A stretch of DNA of 53,979 bases. Source: Acinetobacter portensis (GTDB taxonomy: Bacteria; Pseudomonadota; Gammaproteobacteria; Pseudomonadales; Moraxellaceae). The notes under the pieces were generated by a model that was not told where the DNA came from, did no database searches, and was given only the letters and a program-made list of their open reading frames with translations. The stretch spans positions 82,896 through 136,874 of the forward strand of contig NZ_LWRV01000080.1 in the NCBI RefSeq assembly GCF_009372215.1, read 5' to 3'. This document shows positions 8,636 through 18,173 of this stretch, piece by piece; positions within the stretch are counted from its first letter, which is position 1; each line of letters opens with the position of its first letter. The position numbers and the translations under genes were made by a program.

Positions 8636-10921
8636 ATGGCTTTCATTAAAACGCGTAAAAAAATCGTATCTTCTGCGATTGCATCATCTCTAAGCATTAT
8701 GGCTGGACACGCAATTGCCCAAGATCAAGCAACACAGCTCGATACAATTCACTCAGAAGCAACAGCTCAACAAAAACAAAGCTTAAAAGTAGATAAATCG
8801 GCAAATACTAAATTTGTTGCTCCCCTTTTAGATACGCCTAAATCGGTTTCTGTAATTTCAAAACAACTCATTCAAGATACTCAAGTTACAACATTAAGTG
8901 ATGCACTTCGTACTGTACCTGGTATTACTTTAGGTGCGGGTGAAGGTGGTAACCCAAATGGTGACCGTCCATTTATTCGTGGTTATAACTCTGAAAGCTC
9001 GATGTATGTCGATGGTGTACGTAGCGCAACTTCACAAAACCGTGAAATGTTTGCGGTAGAACAAGTGGAAGTAACTAAAGGTTCTGCTTCTGCAATGGGC
9101 GGTGCTGGTACTACAGGTGGTAGTATCAACATGGTTTCTAAAGTTGCTAAAAAAGGTGACTCTTTAGAAGGTTCTGTTGCAGCAGGTACTGATGCCTACA
9201 AACGTATCACCCTAGATGCCAATAAAGATTTTGGTAACGGTATTGCCGCTCGTGTTGCTGTAATGGGTCACGAAAATGAAAAAGCGGGTCAACACAACGG
9301 CGCTGAATATTCACGTGTTGGTATTGCGCCAAGTATTACTTTTGGTCTAGATACAGACACTCGCGCAACTTTAAGCTACTACTACCTAAAATCTGATGAT
9401 ACTCCAGATTCTGGCGTTCCATACCAATATGACACAGTAAATAAAGGCTCAGCAGGTAAACCAGTTGATGTAAAACAAGGTATTTACTATGGTTGGAAAG
9501 ATCGTGACTTCCAAAAACAAGAAAATCAAAATGGTACAATCAAATTAGAACATGATTTGACTGACAACCTTACGATTAGCAACACGGCTGTATACGGCAA
9601 GTCTAAAAACAATTACGTCATTACTCAGCCTGATGACTCTCAAGGTAACGTTGCCAATGGTAAAGTTTGGCGTCGCGCAAATACTCGCATTACCGATACC
9701 ACCACATTTACCGACCAACTTGCATTAACAGGTAAATTTAATACTGGTGCATTCAAACACTCTTTTAACACAGGTGTTGAATATAGCCGTCAAGATTCGG
9801 ACCGTGGCAACTACAAACTAACTGACTCAAATACATCAGCGATTGATAAAGGCTCTTGTGCTTTAGCCAATCCAAATGGTTGGTGTACTGATCTAAACAA
9901 TCCAAACCCAAATGATCCATGGTTAGGTAACATTGCTGCAAATCCAAAATCAACAAATGTAACAACTGAAAATACATCTGTTTATTTCTTAGATAACATT
10001 GAAATTAATCCACAATGGTTATTAGATTTAGGCGTTCGTTGGGATCAATTCGATAGCAAATGGACGGCTATTCAAGATCAAACAGATCGTAAAGGCAACG
10101 TGACAGATAAAGCTGGTACACAATACAAGAGTAAATCAGACTTTTTCAATTACCAAGCAGGTTTAACCTATAAACCAACTGAAAATGGCTCTATCTATGC
10201 AAGTTATGCAACATCAACAAATCCTGTAGGTGTAGATGGAGGTGATGGTTCTGAAGGTATTAATTCAGGCACAAGTTCATATATCAATGACTTGAAACCA
10301 GAAGAAGTTCGTACCATGGAGCTTGGTACAAAGTGGGATTTATTTAATAAAAATTTAAATCTAACAGCAGCTATTTTCCGTACTGAAAAAACCAATACAC
10401 GCTCAACAGATGCAAATGGTTTAACAAGCAACATTGGTAAAACACGTGTTGATGGTATTGAATTAGGTGCAAATGGTAACATCACGGATAAATGGGCTGT
10501 ATCTGCAGGTTATACATATTTAGATAGCGAACTTCTTGACGGTGGTTTTACAAATATCGAAAAAGATAGTGCTAAACCAGCAATCTATGTACCTAATCCA
10601 AGTAACGGTAATCAAGTTCAAAACGTTGCAAAACACTCAGCAACACTTTGGACAACTTATGCTGTAACTCCTGCGTTTACTGTAGGTGCTGGCGCTGTAG
10701 CAATGGACAAAGTCTATGGTGATGCAGCAAACACTAAATGGGTTTCAGGCTACGTTCGTTACGATGCAATGGCTCGTTATAACGTAAACAAGAATGTTGA
10801 TCTACAATTGAACATCAACAACCTTTCTGACAAACGTTATTTCACTAAAGCTTATGCATCTCACTATGCAGTTGAAGGCGAAGGTCGTAGCGCAGTATTG
10901 GCTGTAAACTTCAAATACTAA
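8636..10921 (+). CDS. piuA: TonB-dependent siderophore receptor PiuA
   Basis: Outer-membrane receptor of 761 residues. The signal peptide ends near AGHAIAQD. A TonB-box-like TQLDTIHS follows, then the plug (LLDTPKSVSVISKQLI, RPFIRGYN, VEVTKGSASAMGGAGTTGG) and a barrel ending in VNFKY. The PiuA name is supported by homology style and by PiuC directly downstream, the arrangement known in Acinetobacter and Pseudomonas. There PiuA is a catecholate-type receptor also used by siderophore-cephalosporin conjugates (known from the family). A loop with two cysteines (SCALANPNGWC) resembles that of the upstream paralogue. Probably Fur-repressed. The start is preceded by only a weak ribosome site. Confidence 0.93.
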   Translation: MAFIKTRKKIVSSAIASSLSIMAGHAIAQDQATQLDTIHSEATAQQKQSLKVDKSANTKFVAPLLDTPKSVSVISKQLIQDTQVTTLSDALRTVPGITLGAGEGGNPNGDRPFIRGYNSESSMYVDGVRSATSQNREMFAVEQVEVTKGSASAMGGAGTTGGSINMVSKVAKKGDSLEGSVAAGTDAYKRITLDANKDFGNGIAARVAVMGHENEKAGQHNGAEYSRVGIAPSITFGLDTDTRATLSYYYLKSDDTPDSGVPYQYDTVNKGSAGKPVDVKQGIYYGWKDRDFQKQENQNGTIKLEHDLTDNLTISNTAVYGKSKNNYVITQPDDSQGNVANGKVWRRANTRITDTTTFTDQLALTGKFNTGAFKHSFNTGVEYSRQDSDRGNYKLTDSNTSAIDKGSCALANPNGWCTDLNNPNPNDPWLGNIAANPKSTNVTTENTSVYFLDNIEINPQWLLDLGVRWDQFDSKWTAIQDQTDRKGNVTDKAGTQYKSKSDFFNYQAGLTYKPTENGSIYASYATSTNPVGVDGGDGSEGINSGTSSYINDLKPEEVRTMELGTKWDLFNKNLNLTAAIFRTEKTNTRSTDANGLTSNIGKTRVDGIELGANGNITDKWAVSAGYTYLDSELLDGGFTNIEKDSAKPAIYVPNPSNGNQVQNVAKHSATLWTTYAVTPAFTVGAGAVAMDKVYGDAANTKWVSGYVRYDAMARYNVNKNVDLQLNINNLSDKRYFTKAYASHYAVEGEGRSAVLAVNFKY

Positions 10922-10932
10922 GTTTTAAATAT

Positions 10933-10961
10933 TAAATCCCATATTAATACCATGGGATTTA
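10933..10961 (+). repeat. Inverted repeat after piuA
   Basis: TAAATCCCAT pairs with ATGGGATTTA around a short loop. There is no T-run, so it may stabilise the piuA mRNA 3' end ahead of the true terminator. Confidence 0.6.
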
Positions 10962-10966
10962 AACTA

Positions 10967-10998
10967 AAATAGCCTTTAACCATAGGGGCTATTTTTAT
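10967..10998 (+). terminator. Terminator between piuA and piuC
   Basis: AAAATAGCC pairs with GGCTATTTT and runs into T-rich sequence. The loop is long (about 12 bases), so termination may be partial and allow some read-through into piuC. Confidence 0.65.
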
Positions 10999-11045
10999 AT
11001 ATAACTGCTATAAATAATTTAATTATATTTTCAGAAGGTATTGCC

Positions 11046-11729
11046 GTGATTCATCATATTCCCAATGTCTTAACCAAAGAACAAGTTCAATATTTTCGTT
11101 CAGAAATGGACAAAGTAAATTGGGTAGATGGTAAAGTTTCTACGGGATCACTTTCTGCAAATGTAAAACAAAATCAACAATTACCCGAAGATCATCCTTT
11201 AACAAATCATTTAGGCGATATTATTTTAGATGCGCTATCTAAGCATCCATTATTTATTTCTGCCGCTCTGCCTTTAAATATTTTACCGCCCTATTTTAAT
11301 CGATATGAAAACAATGAAACATTTGGCTTTCATGTCGATAATTCAATTCGTTGGATCAAAGGTACTAAAGATCGTATTCGTACAGATTTATCCTGCACCA
11401 TCTTTTTAAGCGAACCTGACGAATATGAAGGTGGTGAATTGGTTGTAGAAGATACTTATGGTTATCATGAAGTTAAACTTCCTGCGGGTGATTTAATTTT
11501 ATATCCATCTACCAGTGTTCACGAGGTTACACCTGTAACTTCAGGCTGTCGTGTGGGTTCATTTTTCTGGATTCAAAGCATGATCCGAGAAGATGCAGAT
11601 CGACATATGCTTTTCAACTTAGACCAAACTATTCAAAATTTACGGATGCAATTGGGCGATAGCCATGAAGAAGTGGTAAAACTCACCAGTCTTTACCATA
11701 ATTTAATGCGTAAATGGGCTGAAATTTAA
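11046..11729 (+). CDS. piuC: Fe(II)/2-oxoglutarate-dependent dioxygenase PiuC (PKHD type)
   Basis: Cytoplasmic non-heme iron dioxygenase of the PiuC/YbiX family, 227 residues. The iron-binding facial triad is visible as H96 and D98 (FHVDN) and H159 (SVHEV), with R169 as the probable 2-oxoglutarate-binding arginine. I chose a GTG start because AGAAGG lies 7 bases upstream. The gene follows piuA, its usual partner. Its substrate is not established in the family; modification or removal of an imported siderophore has been suggested. The next gene starts about 33 bases downstream, so the two are probably co-transcribed. Confidence 0.95.
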   Translation: MIHHIPNVLTKEQVQYFRSEMDKVNWVDGKVSTGSLSANVKQNQQLPEDHPLTNHLGDIILDALSKHPLFISAALPLNILPPYFNRYENNETFGFHVDNSIRWIKGTKDRIRTDLSCTIFLSEPDEYEGGELVVEDTYGYHEVKLPAGDLILYPSTSVHEVTPVTSGCRVGSFFWIQSMIREDADRHMLFNLDQTIQNLRMQLGDSHEEVVKLTSLYHNLMRKWAEI

Positions 11730-11762
11730 TAAGAATTGCCCTCTAACTTCAAAGGATTTTTC

Positions 11763-12866
11763 ATGAATATGAAAACTATTTTAGAACCGCTGAACCAAAT
11801 TCCAGCACATCTACAAACTATTCATGACTATGAAATTGAAGCAGAAAAACATCTATCAGATATGGTTTGGAGCTACTTACAAGGTGGCTCAATGGATGAA
11901 ATCAGCGTTCAAGACAATGTAGATCAATTCAACGACATTCAGCTTTTACCTCGAATGCTCAAAGATTTAACGCATGGTCATACTGAATGTGAAATTTTAG
12001 GTCAAAAATATCCTCACCCTATTTTTCTTGCGCCTATTGGTCATCAACAACAATTTCATCCTGAAGCAGAAGCTGCATCGGCATTAGCGGCAGAAGTTCT
12101 TGGTAGCAATATTGTTTTAAGTACATTTACCAATACCGACATGCGAAGCCTTAAAAAAGAAAATCCATACAAATGGTTTCAATTGTATTGGCAAGGTGAA
12201 CGTGAAAAATCTTTGGCTTTAGTGAAAATGGCAGAAGAACATCATTACAAAGCTATTGTGATTACGGTTGATTCCCCTCATACAGGCATTCGTGACCGTG
12301 AACGTAAAGCATTTTTTCATTTACCTGAAGGAATGCAACATCCGCACACGCCTACACACGTCCCTCTTCCTGAATTAAAAGATGGTGATCATCCTGTTTT
12401 TAATGGATTAATGAAAATTGCACCAACGTGGGATGATATTGCGTGGATTGTTCAACAAACAAATTTACCTGTAATTTTAAAAGGAATTACTCACCCACAA
12501 GATGCGCTTTTAGCGATTAAACATGGTGTTCAAGGGCTGATTATTTCAAATCATGGCGGACGTGTTTTAGATACATGTATATCTCCAATTTTAGCTTTAC
12601 AGATGATTAAAAAAGTCGTTCCTACCGATTTTCCATTACTTTATGATGGCGGTATTCGACGTGGATCTGATGTATTTAAAGCCATTGCATTAGGTGCTTC
12701 AGCTGTATTTATTGGTCGACCATATATTTATGGTTTAGCGACGGCGGGTGCTTTAGGCGTTGCACATGTACTTAAAATATTAAAAGAAGAGTTTGAAATC
12801 ACTATGGCTCTTATGGGAACAGCTACAGTAAATGAAATTAATAAAGAATATATTTTTCAATATTAA
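11763..12866 (+). CDS. FMN-dependent alpha-hydroxy-acid oxidoreductase
   Basis: A TIM-barrel flavoenzyme related to L-lactate dehydrogenase LldD and glycolate oxidase. Motifs seen: LAPIGHQ near the N-terminus, the FMN-phosphate region YDGGIRRGSDVFKAIALGA, and the catalytic histidine in SNHGGRVLD. The Q of the usual HGGRQLD is V here. With the ATG at 11763, preceded by AAAGGA at 7 bases, the protein is 367 residues; an upstream TTG would add nine residues but lacks a ribosome site. It follows piuC with no terminator between, so it probably belongs to the iron block. The substrate is unknown. Confidence 0.9.
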   Translation: MNMKTILEPLNQIPAHLQTIHDYEIEAEKHLSDMVWSYLQGGSMDEISVQDNVDQFNDIQLLPRMLKDLTHGHTECEILGQKYPHPIFLAPIGHQQQFHPEAEAASALAAEVLGSNIVLSTFTNTDMRSLKKENPYKWFQLYWQGEREKSLALVKMAEEHHYKAIVITVDSPHTGIRDRERKAFFHLPEGMQHPHTPTHVPLPELKDGDHPVFNGLMKIAPTWDDIAWIVQQTNLPVILKGITHPQDALLAIKHGVQGLIISNHGGRVLDTCISPILALQMIKKVVPTDFPLLYDGGIRRGSDVFKAIALGASAVFIGRPYIYGLATAGALGVAHVLKILKEEFEITMALMGTATVNEINKEYIFQY

Positions 12867-13074
12867 TTGAATTTACGGAATATTTTCTCACTATTTGTTA
12901 TGAAGCTGCAAATTTAGGAATTTTTTTTCGGAATAAGTATTTTAAAATTTAGTTATAGATTTACAAGACTTACGGTAAAGCTAAGTTTCAATTTTTTAAG
13001 AATATTTTACAACTTTTGGCTAAAGACCCCGAAGTATCTCTTGTAAATTGTTAGAATAGACACAATCTATAAAA

Positions 13075-13118
13075 GTAGTACGTTGCCGTTATCCACGATT
13101 AGAAGCAACCAATACTAC
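13075..13118 (+). promoter_or_regulatory. Nested inverted repeat just before the leuA ribosome site
   Basis: GTAGTA (13075-13080) pairs with TACTAC (13113-13118), and inside it TTGC (13083-13086) pairs with GCAA (13104-13107). The structure ends two bases before the AAGGAG of leuA, so it could influence initiation. No leucine-rich leader peptide was found. Confidence 0.4.
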
Positions 13119-13133
13119 ACAAGGAGTTTTCAC

Positions 13134-14831
13134 ATGATGTTGGCAGATCCAAGTAAAAAATACCGTCGCATGTATCAGCGTGTTGACTTACCAGACCGTC
13201 AATGGCCAAACAATGAAATCAATAAAGCGCCAATCTGGATGAGCACGGACCTACGTGACGGTAACCAAGCGATCTTCGAGCCAATGAACATTGAACAAAA
13301 ATTCAAAATGTTCCAAATGCTTGTGAAAATTGGTTTCAAACACATTGAAATTGGCTTCCCTTCTGCATCTCAAATTGACTTCGATTTCACCCGTAAATTG
13401 ATTGAAGAAGGTCATATTCCAGATGATGTTTATATTGAAGTTTTAGTTCAAGCACGTGATCATTTAATTCAACGTACTTTTGAATCTTTACAAGGTGCGA
13501 AACGTGCCATTGTGCATATCTACAACTCGAATTCTCCAACATTCCGTAATAAAGTATTGAATGTTGATGTTGCTGGTGCAAAAAAATTAGCAATGAATGC
13601 GGCGCAAAAAGTAAAAGAATATGCGTCAAAGCAACCTGAAACTGAATTTATTTTCCAATATAGCCCTGAATGTTTTACTGCAACAGAATTAGAAGTTGCC
13701 AAAGATGTTTGCGATGCTGTGACTGAAATTTGGGAAGCATCTCCAACAAACAAAGTGATTTTGAACTTACCTGCAACTGTTGAGGTTTCAGGCCCACATG
13801 TTTATGCAGACCAAGTTGAATGGATGCATCGCAACTTAGAACGTCGTGATGGTGTGATTATTTCGGTTCACTGTCATAACGACCGTGGCTGTGGTATTGC
13901 AGCTTCTGAACTTGCCATTATGGCAGGTGCAGACCGAGTCGAAGGCTGTGTCTTTGGTAATGGTGAACGCACAGGTAATGTAGACGTTGCAGCAATTGCT
14001 TTGAATATGTATACCCAAGGTGTTGCACCTGAATTAGACTTCTCAAATATCAACGAAATTATTGCAACCGTTGAAGAATGCACTGGCTTACCTGTTCACC
14101 CTCGCCACCCATATGCAGGTGACTTGGTATTCACAGCATTCTCTGGTTCACACCAAGATGCGATTAAAAAAGGTTTTGATCACCAAAAGAATGAAGAAAT
14201 TTGGGATATGCCTTACTTACCAATCGACCCTAAAGATTTAGGACGCGATTATGATGCTGTGATTCGTGTGAATTCACAGTCGGGTAAAGGTGGTATTTCT
14301 TACTTGTTAGAATCGAATTACAACGTCGTTTTACCACGTCGTATTCAAATTGAATTCTCGCAAATTGTTCAGCAAAAAACTGATGAAGATGGCACTGAAA
14401 TTTCTGCTCAAGCAATTTGGTCATTGTTCAAAGATACTTATGTTGCAGCCAAAGATGCTCATTATTCAGTGAAAAATTATAAATTGTCTGATGAAAATGG
14501 CAGCCAAGTGATTGAGCTAGATGTTGAAATCAATGGTCAAACTCAGCGTTTACGCGGTGAAGGTAATGGTCCAATTTCAGCTATTTTAGATGCACTTCAA
14601 TTGCCAATTGATGTTTTAAGCTATGAAGAACGTAGTATTAGTTCTGGCGCACATGCAAAAGCTTTAGCATTAATTGAACTTCAAGTGAAAGGTGTTGGAA
14701 AATCTGCATTTGGTGCAGGTGTTCATGACAACATTGTAACTTCATCGATCGAAGCAATTATGGCATGTACGAATCGTTTAATTGATCAAGGTGTTCTTAG
14801 CACAGATCAAGTGATTGCTGCTGTAGTTTAA
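13134..14831 (+). CDS. leuA: 2-isopropylmalate synthase
   Basis: First committed enzyme of leucine synthesis: acetyl-CoA plus 2-oxoisovalerate gives 2-isopropylmalate. The HMGL-like barrel shows STDLRDGNQ, the metal-binding HCHNDRG and the GNGERTGNVD signature. The C-terminal regulatory LeuA dimer domain (roughly 430-565) is where leucine feedback acts. The start is the ATG at 13134, with AAGGAG 7 bases upstream, giving 565 residues, typical of the second LeuA type; an upstream TTG is unlikely. Monocistronic, closed by a strong terminator. Confidence 0.97.
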   Translation: MMLADPSKKYRRMYQRVDLPDRQWPNNEINKAPIWMSTDLRDGNQAIFEPMNIEQKFKMFQMLVKIGFKHIEIGFPSASQIDFDFTRKLIEEGHIPDDVYIEVLVQARDHLIQRTFESLQGAKRAIVHIYNSNSPTFRNKVLNVDVAGAKKLAMNAAQKVKEYASKQPETEFIFQYSPECFTATELEVAKDVCDAVTEIWEASPTNKVILNLPATVEVSGPHVYADQVEWMHRNLERRDGVIISVHCHNDRGCGIAASELAIMAGADRVEGCVFGNGERTGNVDVAAIALNMYTQGVAPELDFSNINEIIATVEECTGLPVHPRHPYAGDLVFTAFSGSHQDAIKKGFDHQKNEEIWDMPYLPIDPKDLGRDYDAVIRVNSQSGKGGISYLLESNYNVVLPRRIQIEFSQIVQQKTDEDGTEISAQAIWSLFKDTYVAAKDAHYSVKNYKLSDENGSQVIELDVEINGQTQRLRGEGNGPISAILDALQLPIDVLSYEERSISSGAHAKALALIELQVKGVGKSAFGAGVHDNIVTSSIEAIMACTNRLIDQGVLSTDQVIAAVV

Positions 14832-14846
14832 GCTATAAAACTATTT

Positions 14847-14880
14847 TGAAAAGGATACCCCAAGTGGTATCCTTTTCTTT
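14847..14880 (+). terminator. leuA terminator
   Basis: AAAAGGATACC pairs with GGTATCCTTTT around a short loop, followed by T-rich sequence. Confidence 0.92.
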
Positions 14881-14913
14881 ATTGATCCTAAAGATTTAAG
14901 GCGAATTATTCCT

Positions 14914-16071
14914 GTGTCTTTTCCAGCTGACTCAGTGGGTTTAGTTACCCCGCAAAAGTTCCTTTTCGAAGAGCCATTAGAGCTCGAATGTGATCGAATT
15001 CTTCCACGTTTTGAACTTATGGTTGAAACTTACGGTGAACTTAATGCCGATAAGTCGAATGCTATTCTTATTTGTCATGCATTATCGGGGCATCATCACG
15101 CTGCGGGTTATCATCATGAAGATGATAAAAAACCAGGTTGGTGGGATGCTTGTATTGGCCCAGGTAAAGCAATTGATACTTCAAAATTCTTTGTCGTTGC
15201 ACTCAATAATATTGGTGGATGTAGTGGCTCTACAGGCCCGACATCACCAAATCCCGAAAATGAAAACCGTCCATACGGCCCAGACTTTCCCCTTGTAACG
15301 GTTCGTGACTGGGTAAAAACGCAAGCCTTACTGTCGGATCGTTTAGGCATTGATGTTTGGTATTCGGTTATTGGTGGTTCTTTGGGTGGCATGCAAGCTT
15401 TGCAATGGTCTGTCGATTATCCAGATCGCCTGCAAAAATGCGTGATTATTGCCAGTGCACCAAAACTATCTGCACAAAATATTGCATTTAACGAAGTTGC
15501 ACGTCAGTCAATTTTGTCAGATCCAGATTTCCACAACGGACGCTATTTAGAAAATGATAGCTATCCTAAACGTGGTTTAATTTTGGCTCGTATGGTCGGA
15601 CACATCACCTACTTGTCAGAAGAAGCAATGAAACAAAAATTTGGTCGTGACTTAAAGTCTGGCAAATTTATGTATGGTTTTGATGTTGAATTCCAAGTGG
15701 AAAGCTACTTACGCTATCAAGGTGAACAATTCAGCCGTAACTTCGATGCCAATACTTATTTAATTATGACCAAAGCCTTGGATTATTTTGATCCTGCTCG
15801 TGAATATGAACTTTCACTTAAAAATGCAATGGCAAATACCAAATGTAAGTTTTTAGTCGTTTCTTTTACGACAGATTGGCGTTTTACCCCTGCTCGTTCG
15901 CAAGAAATTGTAGATGCATTAATTAGCAACTTTAAACCTGTCAGCTACTTAGATATTGATGCAGAACAAGGTCATGACTCTTTCTTATTCCCTATTCCAC
16001 TGTATGTGCAATCATTACGTGCATTTTTAGGTGGTGAAGAACACCTCCAAGCGACAAAGGAGGCTGTGTAA
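14914..16071 (+). CDS. metX: Homoserine O-acyltransferase MetX
   Basis: Activates homoserine at the start of methionine synthesis. Alpha/beta-hydrolase fold of 385 residues with nucleophile S156 in GGSLGGMQ, D321 in TTDWRF and H354 in EQGHDSF as the triad. MetX enzymes use either acetyl-CoA or succinyl-CoA; for Acinetobacter-type MetX succinyl-CoA has been assigned, but I cannot decide this from sequence alone. The start is GTG, with TAAGGCG about 10 bases upstream. The stop overlaps the metW start (TAATG), showing translational coupling. Confidence 0.96.
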   Translation: MSFPADSVGLVTPQKFLFEEPLELECDRILPRFELMVETYGELNADKSNAILICHALSGHHHAAGYHHEDDKKPGWWDACIGPGKAIDTSKFFVVALNNIGGCSGSTGPTSPNPENENRPYGPDFPLVTVRDWVKTQALLSDRLGIDVWYSVIGGSLGGMQALQWSVDYPDRLQKCVIIASAPKLSAQNIAFNEVARQSILSDPDFHNGRYLENDSYPKRGLILARMVGHITYLSEEAMKQKFGRDLKSGKFMYGFDVEFQVESYLRYQGEQFSRNFDANTYLIMTKALDYFDPAREYELSLKNAMANTKCKFLVVSFTTDWRFTPARSQEIVDALISNFKPVSYLDIDAEQGHDSFLFPIPLYVQSLRAFLGGEEHLQATKEAV

Positions 16072-16664
16072 TGCGTATCGATCATCAACTTGCTGAAAAG
16101 TGGATTAAGCCAGATTCCAGCGTTCTCGATTTGGGTTGTGGCGATGGTGAACTGCTTGCTCATATGAGCAAAAAGCACAATATTCGTGCATACGGATTAG
16201 AAATTGATCAAGAAAAGATTGCAATTGCAGTCAGTAGAGGGTTAAATATTGTTCAGCAGGACTTAAATTTAGGTTTAAGTCGATTTGCCGACCAGTCTTT
16301 TGACTATGTTGTCATGGCACAAGCTTTGCAAGCTGTAGATGCACCAGACGTATTATTACGAGATATGGTGCGCGTGGGGAAACAAGCCATTATTACATTC
16401 CCAAACTTTGCACATTGGAAGACCCGTTCTTTCCTTGCGCTTAAAGGGAAGATGCCTGTTTCAGAAGCTTTACCTTATATGTGGTATAACACCCCAAATA
16501 TTCATTTATGTACTTTCCGAGACTTTGAAGCACTTTGTGCAGAAAATAATATTCGGATTATTAATCGACTTGCCGTAAATGGTAACCAAGAAGACAGTTT
16601 ACTGAGTAAACATCTTCCTAATTTGTTTGGTGAAGTCGCAATTTATCGAGTGAGCGCTCTATGA
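16071..16664 (+). CDS. metW: MetW, methyltransferase-like partner of MetX
   Basis: Class I SAM-methyltransferase fold, 197 residues, with motif I VLDLGCGDGELL near residues 19-30. MetW proteins accompany MetX across many proteobacteria and are thought to be needed for, or to modulate, homoserine acylation (family knowledge). The ATG overlaps the metX stop by one base, and its own TGA overlaps the ATG of the next gene (ATGA), so three genes are translationally coupled. Confidence 0.95.
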   Translation: MRIDHQLAEKWIKPDSSVLDLGCGDGELLAHMSKKHNIRAYGLEIDQEKIAIAVSRGLNIVQQDLNLGLSRFADQSFDYVVMAQALQAVDAPDVLLRDMVRVGKQAIITFPNFAHWKTRSFLALKGKMPVSEALPYMWYNTPNIHLCTFRDFEALCAENNIRIINRLAVNGNQEDSLLSKHLPNLFGEVAIYRVSAL

Positions 16665-17251
16665 AAAAACTATTATTAAGCACGACGCTACTGGTTGGAC
16701 TTTTTAGCATACAAGCCCATGCAGATTACGTTTCACCGAAACCAACCGTTTCAAGCCAAGCAGCTCAATATTCAATTATGGATATTAACAGCCTCATTAA
16801 AGCTGCAAAATCAGGGCAACCTGGGGCACAATTTTACTTAGCGACTAAATACCAACAAGGTAAAGACGTTAAACAAGATAATGCTCAAGCATTTGCGTGG
16901 TACAAAGCCGCTGCCGACCAAGGATTATCCCCGGCACAACTGAATGTTGGACGTATGCTTGCAGATGGCATTGGCGTTCGTAAAGATGAATCTTTAGCAC
17001 GTAAATACTTTGAAAAAGCAGCAAGTCATGGTGATAACCGTGCAAGTTTTAACTTAGCTATGATGGAAGAGCAAAAGAAAAATTACGTGGGTGCATATCA
17101 ATGGTATGAACTTTCTACACGTGATGGCATGCTCGATAACAAAGTGATTACACTTTCTGAAGGTAAAAAAACTGCGTTAGCTGCAAACTTAACTCAAGAT
17201 CAAATTCGTGCTGCACGTGACCGTGCGGACAAATGGATTCAAGCACAATAA
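16661..17251 (+). CDS. Secreted Sel1-repeat protein
   Basis: A 196-residue protein with a signal peptide (about 1-21, ending IQAHA). Two to three Sel1-type repeats occupy about 43-165: AQFYLATKYQQGKDV, AQLNVGRMLADGIGV and ASFNLAMMEEQ. Such helical repeats usually bind other proteins in the periplasm. It overlaps metW by four bases and is the third gene of the metX-metW unit. No link between Sel1 proteins and methionine synthesis is known to me, so the coupling may only reflect gene order. Confidence 0.9.
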   Translation: MKKLLLSTTLLVGLFSIQAHADYVSPKPTVSSQAAQYSIMDINSLIKAAKSGQPGAQFYLATKYQQGKDVKQDNAQAFAWYKAAADQGLSPAQLNVGRMLADGIGVRKDESLARKYFEKAASHGDNRASFNLAMMEEQKKNYVGAYQWYELSTRDGMLDNKVITLSEGKKTALAANLTQDQIRAARDRADKWIQAQ

Positions 17252-17266
17252 GCTTCCATTTCATGT

Positions 17267-17293
17267 GAAAAAGCACCTTCGGGTGCTTTTTAT
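17267..17293 (+). terminator. Terminator of the metX-metW-sel1 unit
   Basis: AAAAAGCACC pairs with GGTGCTTTTT around a TTCG tetraloop. Confidence 0.95.
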
Positions 17294-17387
17294 TTACACA
17301 TTTTAAACTTACAAATTTCATAAAAATGATTATTAATAACGGCTTATACATCAAATAAATCTTACTTATTTTTACTTTGGATAAAAA

Positions 17388-17609
17388 ATGAAAAATTATT
17401 CTATAGCTCTCCTAACTTTAAGTCTTTTGGTTTTAGTTGGTTGTGGTTCGACTGCTTCATGGAAAAAAAATGGCATATCTCGTTATGATATGCAAAATAC
17501 TTTAGCCAAATGCCGATACGATGTTGGACTCGCTAAAGTGAATGCAAAAGAAAAGAAATCGATGGAAAATAATTGCATGATTTCACAAGGCTATCGCTTT
17601 AGAAAATAA
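17388..17609 (+). CDS. Small lipoprotein
   Basis: A 73-residue protein with a lipoprotein signal peptide; lipobox LVGC puts the lipidated cysteine at residue 19. The mature part is short and basic (many K and R) and has two further cysteines (C43 and C63), which could form a disulfide. A modest purine stretch (TTTGGATAAAAA) precedes the ATG. I do not recognise the family. Monocistronic between two terminators. Confidence 0.8.
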   Translation: MKNYSIALLTLSLLVLVGCGSTASWKKNGISRYDMQNTLAKCRYDVGLAKVNAKEKKSMENNCMISQGYRFRK

Positions 17610-17634
17610 AAGCACCGTAAGGTGTTTTTTTTAA
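17606..17634. terminator. Short terminator between convergent lipoprotein and GNAT genes
   Basis: A GCACC/GGTGT stem with a GTAA loop and eight T on the plus strand. On the minus strand the same stem runs into TTTTATTTT, so it may serve both genes. Confidence 0.7.
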
Positions 17635-18071
17635 TTTTTATTCATATTTTTAAGCATGGGTATAAACCGTAATCCATGCTCCTCAACCATTTTTGATACT
17701 GTATTAAAACCAAATTTTTCATAGATAGGCTGAGCATAAACACTAGAATTAACCGTTATATTTTCTACATTTTGTTTCATTAATTCTGCTTCCATAAAGC
17801 CCCACAAGCATCGCCCTAACCCAGTCCCTTTAAAAGCATGGTCTACAAAAAAATGAAGAACATGATTCGGTTCTTTATAAGCAATGACGGCACAAAGACT
17901 TCCCGCTTCTTCATATACATAGTAGTGCACATCCTTACGATCTAATAATGATGAAATGATCTCTTCACTAAAGTGACATCTACCAGACTCGCTTATAACA
18001 ATATCATTCATATAAAATTGAATTAACTTAACAATATTTTTTACATCACCTGTTTGAGCTATTCGAATCAT
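17631..18071 (-). CDS. GNAT-family N-acetyltransferase
   Basis: A 146-residue acetyltransferase of the GNAT fold: MIRIAQTGDVKNIVKLI at the start, HFFVDHAFKGTGLGRCLW as the acetyl-CoA-binding motif A, and a terminal region with NSSVYAQPIYEKFGF. The substrate cannot be told. It is convergent with the small lipoprotein and divergent from rdgB, with about 100 bases for both promoters. Confidence 0.9.
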   Translation of the reverse strand: MIRIAQTGDVKNIVKLIQFYMNDIVISESGRCHFSEEIISSLLDRKDVHYYVYEEAGSLCAVIAYKEPNHVLHFFVDHAFKGTGLGRCLWGFMEAELMKQNVENITVNSSVYAQPIYEKFGFNTVSKMVEEHGLRFIPMLKNMNKN

Positions 18072-18173
18072 TTCAATCTCAGTTTTATTTAGATTTTTAT
18101 ATAAGCTAGCATTCCACTTGATGAAAATCCGCTAGAATGCAGTATTCATTTTTCAAAGTATGAGCATATTACA

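Noticed and set aside
9336..10485. Several minus-strand ORFs opposite piuA
   Set aside because: Shadows of the receptor gene; no ribosome sites and low-complexity translations.
11736..11762. Upstream TTG start for the FMN enzyme
   Set aside because: The ATG at 11763 has AAAGGA at ideal spacing; the TTG has none and overlaps that ribosome site.
14832..14913. SAM or methionine riboswitch before metX
   Set aside because: Only 82 bases separate leuA and metX, mostly filled by the leuA terminator; no room or motif for a riboswitch.
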